This document shows positions 17,891 through 26,368 of a stretch of DNA of 64,000 bases, in pieces. The translations under genes were made by a program, and so were the position numbers. Position 1 is the first letter of the stretch. Each line of letters opens with the position of its first letter. This DNA is from Undibacterium cyanobacteriorum (GTDB taxonomy: Bacteria > Pseudomonadota > Gammaproteobacteria > Burkholderiales > Burkholderiaceae_D). The stretch spans positions 744,001 through 808,000 of the forward strand of contig NZ_CP133720.1 of NCBI RefSeq assembly GCF_031326225.1. Direction: 5' to 3'. A model generated the notes under the pieces. It searched no databases. It had not been told where the DNA came from and was given only the letters and a program-made list of their open reading frames with translations.

Positions 17891-18286
17891 TTAGGCTTTT
17901 TTGTCTTGTATTTTCTTCGCATTACGCTCGGCTTCTTTTTTCTTGACATGCATGGTCATGGCGAGCAAAGCCAAGCCCACCACAATCAAATTTCCATAAA
18001 TGTTCTGTGGCGTTTTAGGGAGAGCCATATTGCCCAAGCCGAGCAAGCCCGTAATCGCACCCCAGGCGAGAAAGCTCCAACGCCTTAGGGCATAAGGGTT
18101 TTGGGTAGTTGCCCGCCACAAGATCAATAAACTGATCACGGGCAAAGCTAAGAAAATCACGGCACCGATAGTGGTTGCCAGATGAAAGTCAGGAATCACA
18201 GTGACCAACAAAGGAATGCTGGCGAGGCTGGAAAATAAACATAAAACTAAATAGATAATGCTGAGAAAGAGTTTTTCGCGTTGCAT
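17891..18286 (-). CDS. Hypothetical four-helix membrane protein
   Basis: A 131-aa protein with four hydrophobic segments (about 6-28, 38-58, 72-90, 99-112) and a strongly basic C-terminal tail (KKKEAERNAKKIQDKKA). Not recognised as a named family. It is 114 bp upstream of the CPBP protease gene on the same strand, so shared expression is possible. The 255 bp between this gene and the next (18287-18541) show no gene. Confidence 0.65.
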   Translation of the reverse strand: MQREKLFLSIIYLVLCLFSSLASIPLLVTVIPDFHLATTIGAVIFLALPVISLLILWRATTQNPYALRRWSFLAWGAITGLLGLGNMALPKTPQNIYGNLIVVGLALLAMTMHVKKKEAERNAKKIQDKKA

Positions 18287-18541
18287 GTGAAGCTAGACCT
18301 AAGACGATCATGAATAAAAAAGGATTAAGAGAAGATGGCATCGTATCAAACTTCACCATCCACAAGGGAATTTCTTCAGCGCAAGCTGTGTGTATGCGAC
18401 AGAGTTGAGGGGATCCATATGGATTTGGTATGAAGCAAACGTGTAGCAAATGGGAGCATGCTTCACGCTAGGGCAACATCTCTTGCGAGTTGGAAACAAG
18501 TTTGCAGAGTCAATGCAGAACTAGCGACTATCGCAGATCTT

Positions 18542-19177
18542 CTACTTCTGTTTGAGGAGCACTAATTTTTGCAGATTCATCACGGGCAGGCTTTGAATCT
18601 CGGTTGCTTTTTGTTCGTCTTTGCTACTAATGATTTCTTCCACCATTCGTAACGCTGGTTCTTTGTTCAGGTCGTTTACATCGATGCGAATGCTGCTCTG
18701 TAGAACGATGTTGCCATATTTGAAGACGCTCACCAGCATACCGTCTAACCAACGTGCTTGTAGTCGAATGTCGTTGCCTTCGTCGATGAACCATTGCTGT
18801 TTGTCGTCACGACAAAGCTGATATTCTTTGACGGCGCGCTCCTGGCCATTTTCTGCGTAGCGGGTTCTGAAAGTGGCACAGGCGATTGCTGGATCTGCGC
18901 TGACTTTGAGTTGACTAATTTCGCGTCTCACTTCGACGCGTGCTGCGTTGGGGCGGCTCGGAAAATTGTTGAGTTCGCCGATCCAAGTGCCAAGCCAGGC
19001 TTGTGGAATTTCTTGTGCAATGTTTTGCGCAATTTTTTTTGTAGTGTCTTGTGTTTCGGGCGTACCGAGTGCCGTCGTTTGCGCTGATGCTAGATTCGTT
19101 GTTTGAATCAATATGACCCCAGCCGTGGTGGCGAGAGCTTTGAATAAAGAAGAACGAACATTTCTTACATTTGCCAT
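18542..19177 (-). CDS. Hypothetical exported protein at the end of the flavin cluster
   Basis: A 211-aa protein beginning MANVRNVRSSLFKALATT with a hydrophobic stretch ending in ASAQ, a plausible signal peptide. The mature part has a beta-rich look (WLGTWIGELNNF, VEVRREISQLKV) reminiscent of lipocalin-like or DUF-type domains, but I do not recognise it. ATG 19177 has GAAGGAT in front. The frame extends to 19228 into the reductase gene. It lies 16 bp after the flavodoxin-reductase gene, so it is probably the last gene of the Fur-controlled operon. Confidence 0.65.
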   Translation of the reverse strand: MANVRNVRSSLFKALATTAGVILIQTTNLASAQTTALGTPETQDTTKKIAQNIAQEIPQAWLGTWIGELNNFPSRPNAARVEVRREISQLKVSADPAIACATFRTRYAENGQERAVKEYQLCRDDKQQWFIDEGNDIRLQARWLDGMLVSVFKYGNIVLQSSIRIDVNDLNKEPALRMVEEIISSKDEQKATEIQSLPVMNLQKLVLLKQK

Positions 19178-19193
19178 AGACTGAAATCCTTCG

Positions 19194-20786
19194 TTAATAA
19201 ACGTCTCGACGATAACGTCCTTGCTCACGTAGTTGGTCTACGCCAGCGTCACCGAGGATATCTCGCAAAGCCTGATCAACCTCGGCCGCCATTCCTTGTA
19301 AGCTACCACACACATAAATGGCGGCGCCATTATCGATCCATGCTTGAAGTTCTGTGCCAGCCTCGCGCAATTTATCTTGGACGTAGACGCGCGTCGTTTG
19401 ATCGCGAGAAAAAGCGAGATCGAGTCGATTTAGATAGCCATTTTCTTGCATGGCCTCCAGTTCGTTCTTGAACAAGAAATCATACTCGCGTTGACGCTCA
19501 CCAAAGATCAACCAGTTCTGCTGTGCATGTTGCACCTGACGTTGTTTTAAATGGGCGCGCAAGCCGGCGATCCCAGTGCCATTGCCGATCAAGATCATAG
19601 GATGGTGTGGGTCGGGCTCGTGAAAACTACGGTTGCTGCGTATGCGTGCGGCAATCGGAGCGCCGAGCGACGCTTGGGTATTGAGCCACGTCGAGGCCAG
19701 ACCTGGGCTGCCATCGGCTTGATAGGCCTGACGCACGACGAGTTCAAGGAAGCCGTCGCTGGGCACGGAAGCGATTGAATACTCGCGATGCGCTGGTGTG
19801 CTGGATGAGCTGTGTTTGGCTTGCTCTGCGGGACCCGGAAATACTTCGACGATATCGCCGGCTTGCCAAGTGTCGACATCCTTCACATCAACTGGCGCTT
19901 TCAAACGTAACCACATAATCGGTGCGCCGAGGCTGCCGATGTTTAATTGCTGACGTTCGACCAAGGTCCACTGTTGGTAAGCTGCGTTCTGCCACGCCTC
20001 GACCTTGGTTTGTCCTGTCAGCTGTGCTAATTGGTTTTGCCATTGCTGAAGCGCCGCTTCATTGCCATCATCGACTTCGATCGTTTCAAATATGCGCTGA
20101 GCGCCTCGGCCTTGCAAAGCGCGATCGAGCGCATGACCAAAGGCACAGAATGCTTGGTAGTGACGATCGCCTAAAGCCAATATCGCGTATGAGAGTCTCG
20201 ACAAATCGAGGTCGTCTTCGGCCAGTGTCGCCATGATGGTAGCGGCGCTATCAGGTGCATCGCCTTCGCCAGTGGTGCTGGCAATCAACAGCAATCGGCT
20301 GTTCTCTGGCTGCTGACGTAAATCGAGATCTTTGATGTCACAGATCTCGATGCGAAGCGAGGTCTGTTCGGCCTTCGATAAACTCGCGTAACTGAGTTCG
20401 GCAAGCTGTTCGGCATAGCCGGTTTGACTGGCGAATACAACGGTGATGGTCTGTGCAGCATTCGATTGATCAATGATGGCTGTGGTCGCTTGTCGTGCGA
20501 GCTTTAAGGCAGAGCTGTGTTCGTGTTTTATTTTATGGCGCAGCAGCGACCAACGGGTGAAACGCATGAAGGCAATCGTTAAGCTGATCGCGATCAAACC
20601 ACGGATGGTCGCGGCGTTAAAAAACGAATCCAAGGGGAGCACAGAAAAAGCCAGACTCATCAGTAGCGACAAGCTCATGAGGATGATCTGTGACCGTGCT
20701 TGTGCCGCGAGCTCGGTCGCCGGGCTGGAGGCCAATGTCTCGTGCGTGGATTGTGGGGGAATGTTGGAATGAGTGGCAGAAGTCAT
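19194..20786 (-). CDS. Membrane-anchored sulfite reductase flavoprotein-like oxidoreductase (flavodoxin + FNR)
   Basis: A 530-aa protein: one or two N-terminal helices (about 30-75), a flavodoxin domain (VVFASQTGYAEQLAELS at about 118, ASTTGEGDAPDSAA, LALGDRHYQAFC) and an FAD/NADP ferredoxin-reductase domain. The latter shows REYSIASVPS for FAD, GNGTGIAGLRAH for NADP, YVCGSLQGMA and a C-terminal aromatic Tyr. It is a CPR/CysJ-like NADPH to FAD to FMN relay tethered to the membrane. Beside ApbE, PepSY and DUF2271 genes it could feed electrons to an extracytoplasmic flavoprotein or ferric reductase. It overlaps the apbE gene by 4 bp. Confidence 0.88.
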   Translation of the reverse strand: MTSATHSNIPPQSTHETLASSPATELAAQARSQIILMSLSLLMSLAFSVLPLDSFFNAATIRGLIAISLTIAFMRFTRWSLLRHKIKHEHSSALKLARQATTAIIDQSNAAQTITVVFASQTGYAEQLAELSYASLSKAEQTSLRIEICDIKDLDLRQQPENSRLLLIASTTGEGDAPDSAATIMATLAEDDLDLSRLSYAILALGDRHYQAFCAFGHALDRALQGRGAQRIFETIEVDDGNEAALQQWQNQLAQLTGQTKVEAWQNAAYQQWTLVERQQLNIGSLGAPIMWLRLKAPVDVKDVDTWQAGDIVEVFPGPAEQAKHSSSSTPAHREYSIASVPSDGFLELVVRQAYQADGSPGLASTWLNTQASLGAPIAARIRSNRSFHEPDPHHPMILIGNGTGIAGLRAHLKQRQVQHAQQNWLIFGERQREYDFLFKNELEAMQENGYLNRLDLAFSRDQTTRVYVQDKLREAGTELQAWIDNGAAIYVCGSLQGMAAEVDQALRDILGDAGVDQLREQGRYRRDVY

Positions 20787-21982
20787 GAATCTAATGCTGG
20801 GATTTTTGTGCGGTCATCGCTTGCATTTACGGTTTCATCGAGCTCAGACGTCTCGTCGAGCATGCGTAAATAAGCAGGGCTGAAACTCTCTCGATAATGT
20901 GCTGCGCCGTGCTGATCAAACTCGCGCACCACCAAGCGCGCAGCGACTTGTAAGGATTGTGCATAGGCGAGTCCTTGATCCGGCCCAAGTACGCTGATGG
21001 CGGTTGCCAGTGCATCGGCAATCATGCACTCTGGATGTAAGACGGTAACGCTGCACAAGCCATGTTGTACTGGGTAGCCCGTACGCGGATCGATGGTATG
21101 TGAAAAGCGTTGCTGATCAACTTCGAAATAGCGGCGATAGTCACCCGAGCTGGCGATGGATAATCCGTGTAAGGCTACAATGTCCGCATCATGTATTTTC
21201 TGTTCGTGCTGGGCGTTTTGCGGCTGGCCCGGTGGATTTTCGAGCTCAACCCACCAAGGCTGATAGTCAGGTTTCATGCCCCAACCGCGTAATTCACCAC
21301 CCACTTCGATCAGATAAGACGGAATCTTCTTAGATCGCAAATAACGCGCTACCAGATCGACACCATAACCCTTCGCCGTTGAGCACAGGTCGAGATGGAT
21401 GCCTCCAGCTTGGTAACAGTGCCCGTGAAGATTGTCCGGGTCTTTTCGATAGCGGAGGCTGCGCCAGTTGGTCATTGCGACGGCTGCCTGAATTTCTTTC
21501 CTGCTTGGACAGCTCGCCACTTTGCCCGCTGCACCAAATCCCCACAGATCGGCAAGATGACCGATGCTTGGGTCATACGCACCTTGCGTCTGCTCGGCGA
21601 GGAATAAGGCATGCTCGAGCACCTCACAGAATGCCTGTGGAAGCTTGTGCCAAGTGCCAGCCTCAGCGCGATTGAAACGCATCAAATCTGAATCGTTTTC
21701 CCACGGACTCATTTGCGCGACCACCAAATCAAGCTGCGCTTGAATGCCTTGTTGTAGTTCGTGAATGCGCGCTTCAATCGTAGTGTTGTGCCCTTGATCA
21801 GGTGGCAGATAGAGTTGTACCTGCCAGCTGGTTCCCATGCTGAGTCCATGCAAGTTGACGTAATCACTTTCCTCAGGCGGTGCTTCCAGATTCTCCAAAG
21901 CGAGCGGCAACAGCACGCGTCGATCGGAATCTAGAGGCATCGACGCCTGTTGTATGCCGCTGGAAGTTTCACTAGCTTGCAT
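20783..21982 (-). CDS. apbE: FAD:protein FMN transferase (ApbE)
   Basis: A 399-aa protein of the ApbE family, which attaches FMN covalently to Thr/Ser of exported proteins using FAD and Mg2+. Typical segments are GLSMGTSWQVQLYLP near 48, MSPWENDSDLMRFN, GAYDPSIGHLADLWGFG, HLDLCSTAKGYGVDL, IEVGGELRGWG, and SHTIDPRTGYPV followed by ADALATAISVLG with the metal-binding Asp. There is no obvious signal peptide or lipobox, unlike many ApbE proteins, so it may act on substrates before export or use an unusual N-terminus. The stop overlaps the start of the reductase gene (ATGA). Confidence 0.92.
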   Translation of the reverse strand: MQASETSSGIQQASMPLDSDRRVLLPLALENLEAPPEESDYVNLHGLSMGTSWQVQLYLPPDQGHNTTIEARIHELQQGIQAQLDLVVAQMSPWENDSDLMRFNRAEAGTWHKLPQAFCEVLEHALFLAEQTQGAYDPSIGHLADLWGFGAAGKVASCPSRKEIQAAVAMTNWRSLRYRKDPDNLHGHCYQAGGIHLDLCSTAKGYGVDLVARYLRSKKIPSYLIEVGGELRGWGMKPDYQPWWVELENPPGQPQNAQHEQKIHDADIVALHGLSIASSGDYRRYFEVDQQRFSHTIDPRTGYPVQHGLCSVTVLHPECMIADALATAISVLGPDQGLAYAQSLQVAARLVVREFDQHGAAHYRESFSPAYLRMLDETSELDETVNASDDRTKIPALDS

Positions 21983-22037
21983 GGATCAGATCTGTTTGCG
22001 TGATCAACAATTGAGATGATAACTATGGAGATGAAAA

Positions 22038-22898
22038 TTATTGCGGCATGACTTCTAACGTAGCGACATAGCTAGCGCGACGTTCTTTGGCGGCACTGAT
22101 CGCTGCTTTATTGTCGTTGGCACGCGCCTGCATCCAATACATCCCTGCACCTTGCCATTGCACCGTGAACTTGCCCTCGGCGTCGGTGGTGTAATTTTTC
22201 TCACCAAGGTTTTGGCGGTAGCGTGCGCCGCCAGGAATGACAGTCACTTTAATGCCCGCCGCTGGCTTACCATCGAGCAGCATTTTGAAAGTCGCCGGTT
22301 CACCATCGACGATGTCGTTAGGATGCGATACCGCGCCGAGTTCTAAGCCCTTACCCGTGGCTTGTAAAGCGGTCTGAGTGGGTTTGCCATTGGTCACGAA
22401 AGTTTCAATGCGGCTTTGAGCCTGCAAGACTTGTAATTCTTCGGCATTCGCTGGGACTTCTTTAGCAAACGCTTCGACCGTACCGCGCCAACGTTTTGGA
22501 GCGCCATTCTCTTTGTAATTGGCGATGATGAAGTCATTGACGATGCTGACTTTATACGTGCCTTGTAGCGTGGCGCGCAAATCAAAACTATTGCGTAGCT
22601 TGCCTAGTGCAACACCTTCTGGTTTGACGATACTACCGTCAGCGGCGGTGATGACGAGGTTGTCGATGCTGAGTGTATTGTGGTCGAAATAAAAAACGTT
22701 TTCGCCGACTGCTGCATCAAAAGTGATCAGAGGCGCATTGCCTGAGTTTAATGTCATGCCCGGCAAAATAAATGGGCGATCGGCGTGTGCACTGGATGCC
22801 AGCATCGTGCTGCCAGCTACAATGGTGAGTGCGGCGAGCGTTAGTTTGAGGCGACTTTGTTTGAGCGTTTGTTTCAGGGTGTGTTTGATGGTGTCCAT
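22038..22898 (-). CDS. DUF4198 domain periplasmic protein
   Basis: A 286-aa protein with a signal peptide (about 1-39, ending SAHA before DRPFILPG). The body is beta-rich and ends with a carboxypeptidase-regulatory-like region (KPAAGIKVTVIPGG, TDAEGKFTVQWQGAGMYWMQA), which is the DUF4198 pattern (also found in NikM-like, cobalt/nickel-related proteins). Such proteins recur beside DUF2271, PepSY and ApbE genes in proteobacteria and are thought to help metal uptake; the role is not proven. It lies between apbE and the DUF2271 gene on the same strand. Confidence 0.85.
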   Translation of the reverse strand: MDTIKHTLKQTLKQSRLKLTLAALTIVAGSTMLASSAHADRPFILPGMTLNSGNAPLITFDAAVGENVFYFDHNTLSIDNLVITAADGSIVKPEGVALGKLRNSFDLRATLQGTYKVSIVNDFIIANYKENGAPKRWRGTVEAFAKEVPANAEELQVLQAQSRIETFVTNGKPTQTALQATGKGLELGAVSHPNDIVDGEPATFKMLLDGKPAAGIKVTVIPGGARYRQNLGEKNYTTDAEGKFTVQWQGAGMYWMQARANDNKAAISAAKERRASYVATLEVMPQ

Positions 22899-22944
22899 GC
22901 TAAATTCCTTTGCGAATGTTTGTCGAGTAGCGTTCTAGCGCAAC

Positions 22945-23481
22945 TTATTTCTTCACTTGGACGCTGACTTTGCCCAGTTCATTGTTCCCTTGTGCGTTGA
23001 CCACGCTATCTTTACCATTCCATTGGAACGGGACTTTCACTACTTCGCGGCCACCACCTTCACGTGCTGCTTCGACGATCAAGTTGTAATCACCGGCTGG
23101 TAATTTAGCGAGCGCGTTGCTGTCGCCTGCGAAGCTCAAAGTATGTTCACCAACCACACGTGTGGCAGCACTCACGCCATCGACTGGCAAGGTCAATTCG
23201 CGACCAGTACGACGCCACCATTGACGCAAATCTTTGAGCCATTTCGTGCCGGCATTGTCTTTCTTTTTGACGTCATACCAGACTTGCAAATTCGCAGCCA
23301 AGCTTTGGTCTGGACGCTCGATCCAGAGTGCGACGTAAGGTTTGTGGTATTCGGCGACATCTAATTTGGGCACTTCCACTTTGACGATCAAGTCGGCGGC
23401 CAACGCGTTCGAACCGAGGAAAGTGCTGATCGCCACGGGAATGATTTTTTGAATGTGTTGCATGGATGATTTAGCTTGCAT
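22945..23481 (-). CDS. DUF2271 domain periplasmic protein
   Basis: A 178-aa protein with a signal peptide ending ALAA near residue 30. The mature core contains the DUF2271 marks VEVPKLDVAEYHKPYVALWIE, VWYDVKKKDNAGTKWLKDLRQWWRR and the later RGGGREVVKVPF-like strand. DUF2271 proteins accompany ApbE and PepSY proteins and are candidate flavinylated or substrate-binding partners. ATG 23481 was chosen for the GAGG ribosome site 6 nt upstream. The open frame runs to 23748 but crosses a tandem repeat, encoding an improbable TNTNT stretch. Confidence 0.85.
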   Translation of the reverse strand: MQAKSSMQHIQKIIPVAISTFLGSNALAADLIVKVEVPKLDVAEYHKPYVALWIERPDQSLAANLQVWYDVKKKDNAGTKWLKDLRQWWRRTGRELTLPVDGVSAATRVVGEHTLSFAGDSNALAKLPAGDYNLIVEAAREGGGREVVKVPFQWNGKDSVVNAQGNNELGKVSVQVKK

Positions 23482-23520
23482 AGTGAGCCTCATAGAAATC
23501 AGATGAATACTGGTGTTTAG

Positions 23521-23568
23521 ACTTGTGTTTGTACTTGTGTTCGTAATTGTGTTCGTAATTGTGTTTGT
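23521..23568. repeat. 12-bp tandem repeat (four units) between PepSY and DUF2271 genes
   Basis: Units ACTTGTGTTTGT, ACTTGTGTTCGT, AATTGTGTTCGT and AATTGTGTTTGT follow each other without a gap. The repeat lies within the untranslated spacer of the operon, upstream of the DUF2271 ribosome site. On the mRNA it would be an AC-rich unstructured linker (ACACAA). Copy-number change would alter spacer length in 12-nt steps. Confidence 0.85.
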
Positions 23569-23585
23569 GTTTGGTTGGCCAAAAA

Positions 23586-24227
23586 CTAGTGAATAAATAA
23601 GATCGCCAGTATCAATGGAGTCAGCAATCCTAACGTTACCATCGGCCAGGTCAGTGCGCGTGTGTTGGAATGCATTTTCAACAGAAATAAACCGGTTACG
23701 CAAAAGATCAAACAGGCTAGGGCAAAGATATCGATAAACCAAGCCCATGCTTTGCCCGTGTTGCGACCTTTGTGGAGATCATTGAGATAGGCGATGGCAC
23801 CGCGTCGCGTCAGTTCGTATTCAAATTCTCCGTTGTCCAAGCTGATGCGTAGCCAAGCGTCGCCACCGGGGCGGGGTAGCGCGACATACAATTCTTCGGG
23901 CGACCATTCGGCGGGTTTGTTATGAATCTCGATTCCTTGCTCTTGCTCAAACCAGTTACTGAGTTGCTTGGAAACCGGGCTATTCTTGCCTTGCTGTTGT
24001 GTGGTTTGAGTCACCAGTGCTTGCAAGAGAGGGCTCGGTAAGCTGCCTTTTTTGGAGGTGATTTGCGGCTTGGCCTCAATGTCGCTGGCATGGTTGAGGG
24101 TGAAACCCGTGATGGCAAACAGCATCATCGCGATCAAGCAGATGGCAGAGCTGATCCAGTGCCAGTTATGTAAATGGCGCAACCAAAATGCGCGGCGTTG
24201 CTGAGGGCTTGCGGTCACGGCGTTCAA
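23586..24227 (-). CDS. PepSY-associated TM helix protein
   Basis: A 213-aa membrane protein. It opens with the PepSY-TM signature LRHLHNWHWISSAICL (His-rich, about 17-32) leading into a helix that ends GFTLNHASD. A periplasmic domain (about 60-160) contains LYVALPRPGGDAWLRISLDNGEFEY, and two C-terminal helices follow. PepSY-TM proteins often pass electrons to ferric siderophores or act in flavin-based extracytoplasmic reduction. No ATG is available: TTG 24227 or the GTG at 24218 must be used. First structural gene after the Fur-box promoter. Confidence 0.85.
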   Translation of the reverse strand: MNAVTASPQQRRAFWLRHLHNWHWISSAICLIAMMLFAITGFTLNHASDIEAKPQITSKKGSLPSPLLQALVTQTTQQQGKNSPVSKQLSNWFEQEQGIEIHNKPAEWSPEELYVALPRPGGDAWLRISLDNGEFEYELTRRGAIAYLNDLHKGRNTGKAWAWFIDIFALACLIFCVTGLFLLKMHSNTRALTWPMVTLGLLTPLILAILFIH

Positions 24228-24526
24228 CTTATGAATCGTATGTAAATGAAGTTAATTAAAATTGCTACTGCAGGCGAAGCGCTCATTATAGGTGCTTACT
24301 CGCACGCGAATGCATCGAGATGTAACAGCGCACCGTTCCTGCAGAAGGTGATCAATGCATTCCCAAGTTTTGTACTGGCCTGCTTTAAGTTCTACGGCAC
24401 TTTCGTCATCTGCTTCGAAAGACCTACCGAGATGGCAAGAAGTTCATTTTTTGAGCACAGGTGTTGATCTAACTTGAGATCGATCAAACGATCGCGTAGT
24501 CTCTTTGAAACCGATGAGCAAGTCGA

Positions 24527-24572
24527 ATTGTAGGCGGATTATCGTTTTTTGTAAATGGGAATCATTCTCATT
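24527..24572 (-). promoter_or_regulatory. Fur-box promoter of the PepSY/DUF2271/DUF4198/apbE operon
   Basis: On the minus strand TTTACA (plus 24550-24555) and TACAAT (plus 24527-24532) are separated by exactly 17 bp. The -35 is overlapped by a 19-bp near-palindrome at 24554-24572, AATGGGAAT-C-ATTCTCATT (8 of 9 arm positions symmetric), a strong match to the Fur box. Iron-replete Fur would block RNA polymerase. Transcription would start near 24520, leaving a leader of about 290 nt before the PepSY gene. That leader holds only very short ORFs, the longest being 20 codons (24287 to 24225), hydrophobic and ending at the PepSY start. Confidence 0.8.
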
Positions 24573-24579
24573 TAAATGG

Positions 24580-24605
24580 AATGAAGCCCCTTCGTTGGCT
24601 TCATT
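24580..24605 (-). terminator. Hairpin after the histidine kinase gene
   Basis: A perfect 9-bp stem (AATGAAGCC with GGCTTCATT) has an 8-nt loop and lies 35 bp beyond the kinase stop, immediately before the Fur box. The following minus-strand bases are only mildly T-rich (CCATTTAAA), so terminator strength is uncertain. Confidence 0.55.
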
Positions 24606-24639
24606 CGCAGACAGGGAAGCTGGGAGGTCGCCTGCGCTA

Positions 24640-26367
24640 TTAGGCGAGCGGGAATTGCAAACTGATTTGTAGGCCGCCTTCAGTGCGATTGCGAGCGATG
24701 ATGGTGCCTTGATGGTGATGCACGATTTGTTTCGTGATGGCGAGACCCAGACCGTGACCATGTACAGCCTGCGTCGTCGCGCTACTGCGATAAAAAGGAT
24801 CGAAAATGGATGCGAGATCGCTTTCGGCCACACCTGGCCCTTGATCAGCGACCTGCACGATGCCGAATGCGTCAGCATGTGCATCACTCGTCAGTTGATC
24901 GACGATAATGCGGATCTGGCTTTGAGTGGGGCTGTACTTAATCGCATTGCGAACCACGTTTTCGATCGCTCGGGCAATCAAATCAAACTGTGCGAGCATC
25001 TTAAAGTCTTGTGTCAGCGTGTAGTCAATGGTTTGCCCCTGTTGCTCAGCCTCGAAGCGCCAATCATCAATCATCGCATCCATCACTTCACTGATGTAAA
25101 TTGCTTCTTTCGGGACCGCGAAGGCCCCCGCTTCTAATCGGGCCAAGGTCAGTAACTCTTCAATTAAGTGATCCATGCGCCCGCTTTCGCGCTCGATGCG
25201 GTCTAGATAAGTCAGTGTGCGATCAGGTTGTTGATGAATCAAACCAATCGCCGCTTGCATACGCGCGAGTGGTGAGCGCAACTCATGCGAGACATCGTGC
25301 ATGAGCTTGGTTTGCTGATCCATCACGGCTCGTAAACGACTTGCCATGTGATCAAAACTGCGACCCAGCTGATGCAATTCATCGTCGATCAAATGTTTGC
25401 GCTCTGTGAAGCGAGGCTCTAATTTTCCCTGCGCGGCTTCTTCGAATGCGGTTTGTAGCGCCATCAAAGGACGCGTGAACAACCACGCGAGAAATGCCGC
25501 GAAAGTCAGGCTCACAAAAATCGCCGCAGCGATCAGAACCCATGGTGTCAGCACTGAATTGCGTGGTGGCCCTTTCATATCCCGCTTCGGACCATCGCGA
25601 TGTTGTGGACCTCGATCAGCGCCCAATGGTGGTGACGATGGATGGTTTGTTTCCAGCGATGGAAAATCAGCCGCAGCACCTTCATTGGCGGGCGGCAGTG
25701 GTGGCGGTGGCGGTGCTACTCGACGCGGCTCTTGCCTTTCACTTGGTGGCTGGGCTGGATGTCCTTGAGGTCCTTGATGTCTGTTTAGGCCACCATCTCT
25801 ATCGCGCGCTTGATCATGTTGTTGATTGCGAGGACCAGAATCAGCCGAGCCGATCGTCGGTAACATGTGATCAATTTCGTGTAAGCCGCGGCTCGGTAAT
25901 TGGGTGGGCTTGAGTAGGAACAATAAGTAGCTCTTGCCCTTGAGTTCCAATTTACGCACAGACGCTTTGCTGAACTCATTGCGATCAGTTCTTTGTAATT
26001 CGAGTTCGGCTTCTTGCAACATGCTTGCGCTAATGGGCCGACCAATTAAATCGGTCTTCTTATCAGTTCCGAGATCGACCACCGTCACGCGATGATGCTG
26101 CATTTTTTGAAGCAATTGCATGAGGGCAGCTTCGCCACCAAATTGCAAAGTCGCGGCGGCTGATTCGATGGACTCGCTGGCGCGTGGACTCGTATCGAGA
26201 AGCTGCAGCTGCGTTTCGACTGATGTTGCTTGGCGATTTTTCCACCAAATTGCGGCACCTATCGCTAAGGTGGCGGCGACTTGCGCCAGCAAAATTGCGG
26301 CGAAAAATTTCCAGAAGAGACGACTGGAAAAAAGACCTGTCAATGAAAATTGTTCGCGCGTAGCCAT
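24640..26367 (-). CDS. Sensor histidine kinase with proline-rich periplasmic sensor (CpxA-like)
   Basis: A 575-aa kinase: TM1 about 18-42, a periplasmic region about 43-280, TM2 about 283-305, HAMP, HisKA with the phosphorylated His in HDVSHELRSPLARMQ, and a HATPase domain (N box ENVVRNAIKYS, G1 DQGPGV, GHGLGLAI). The second half of the sensor (about 195-275) is low-complexity, rich in Pro, Gln, Arg and Gly with a run of five prolines. The kinase follows the regulator gene by 1 bp. The paired regulator and the TTTAC boxes upstream support a CpxA-type envelope-stress sensor. Confidence 0.9.
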   Translation of the reverse strand: MATREQFSLTGLFSSRLFWKFFAAILLAQVAATLAIGAAIWWKNRQATSVETQLQLLDTSPRASESIESAAATLQFGGEAALMQLLQKMQHHRVTVVDLGTDKKTDLIGRPISASMLQEAELELQRTDRNEFSKASVRKLELKGKSYLLFLLKPTQLPSRGLHEIDHMLPTIGSADSGPRNQQHDQARDRDGGLNRHQGPQGHPAQPPSERQEPRRVAPPPPPLPPANEGAAADFPSLETNHPSSPPLGADRGPQHRDGPKRDMKGPPRNSVLTPWVLIAAAIFVSLTFAAFLAWLFTRPLMALQTAFEEAAQGKLEPRFTERKHLIDDELHQLGRSFDHMASRLRAVMDQQTKLMHDVSHELRSPLARMQAAIGLIHQQPDRTLTYLDRIERESGRMDHLIEELLTLARLEAGAFAVPKEAIYISEVMDAMIDDWRFEAEQQGQTIDYTLTQDFKMLAQFDLIARAIENVVRNAIKYSPTQSQIRIIVDQLTSDAHADAFGIVQVADQGPGVAESDLASIFDPFYRSSATTQAVHGHGLGLAITKQIVHHHQGTIIARNRTEGGLQISLQFPLA

Positions 26368-26368
26368 G

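Noticed and set aside
23521..23568. CRISPR array
   Set aside because: The units abut with no spacers and are only 12 bp long, so this is a minisatellite.
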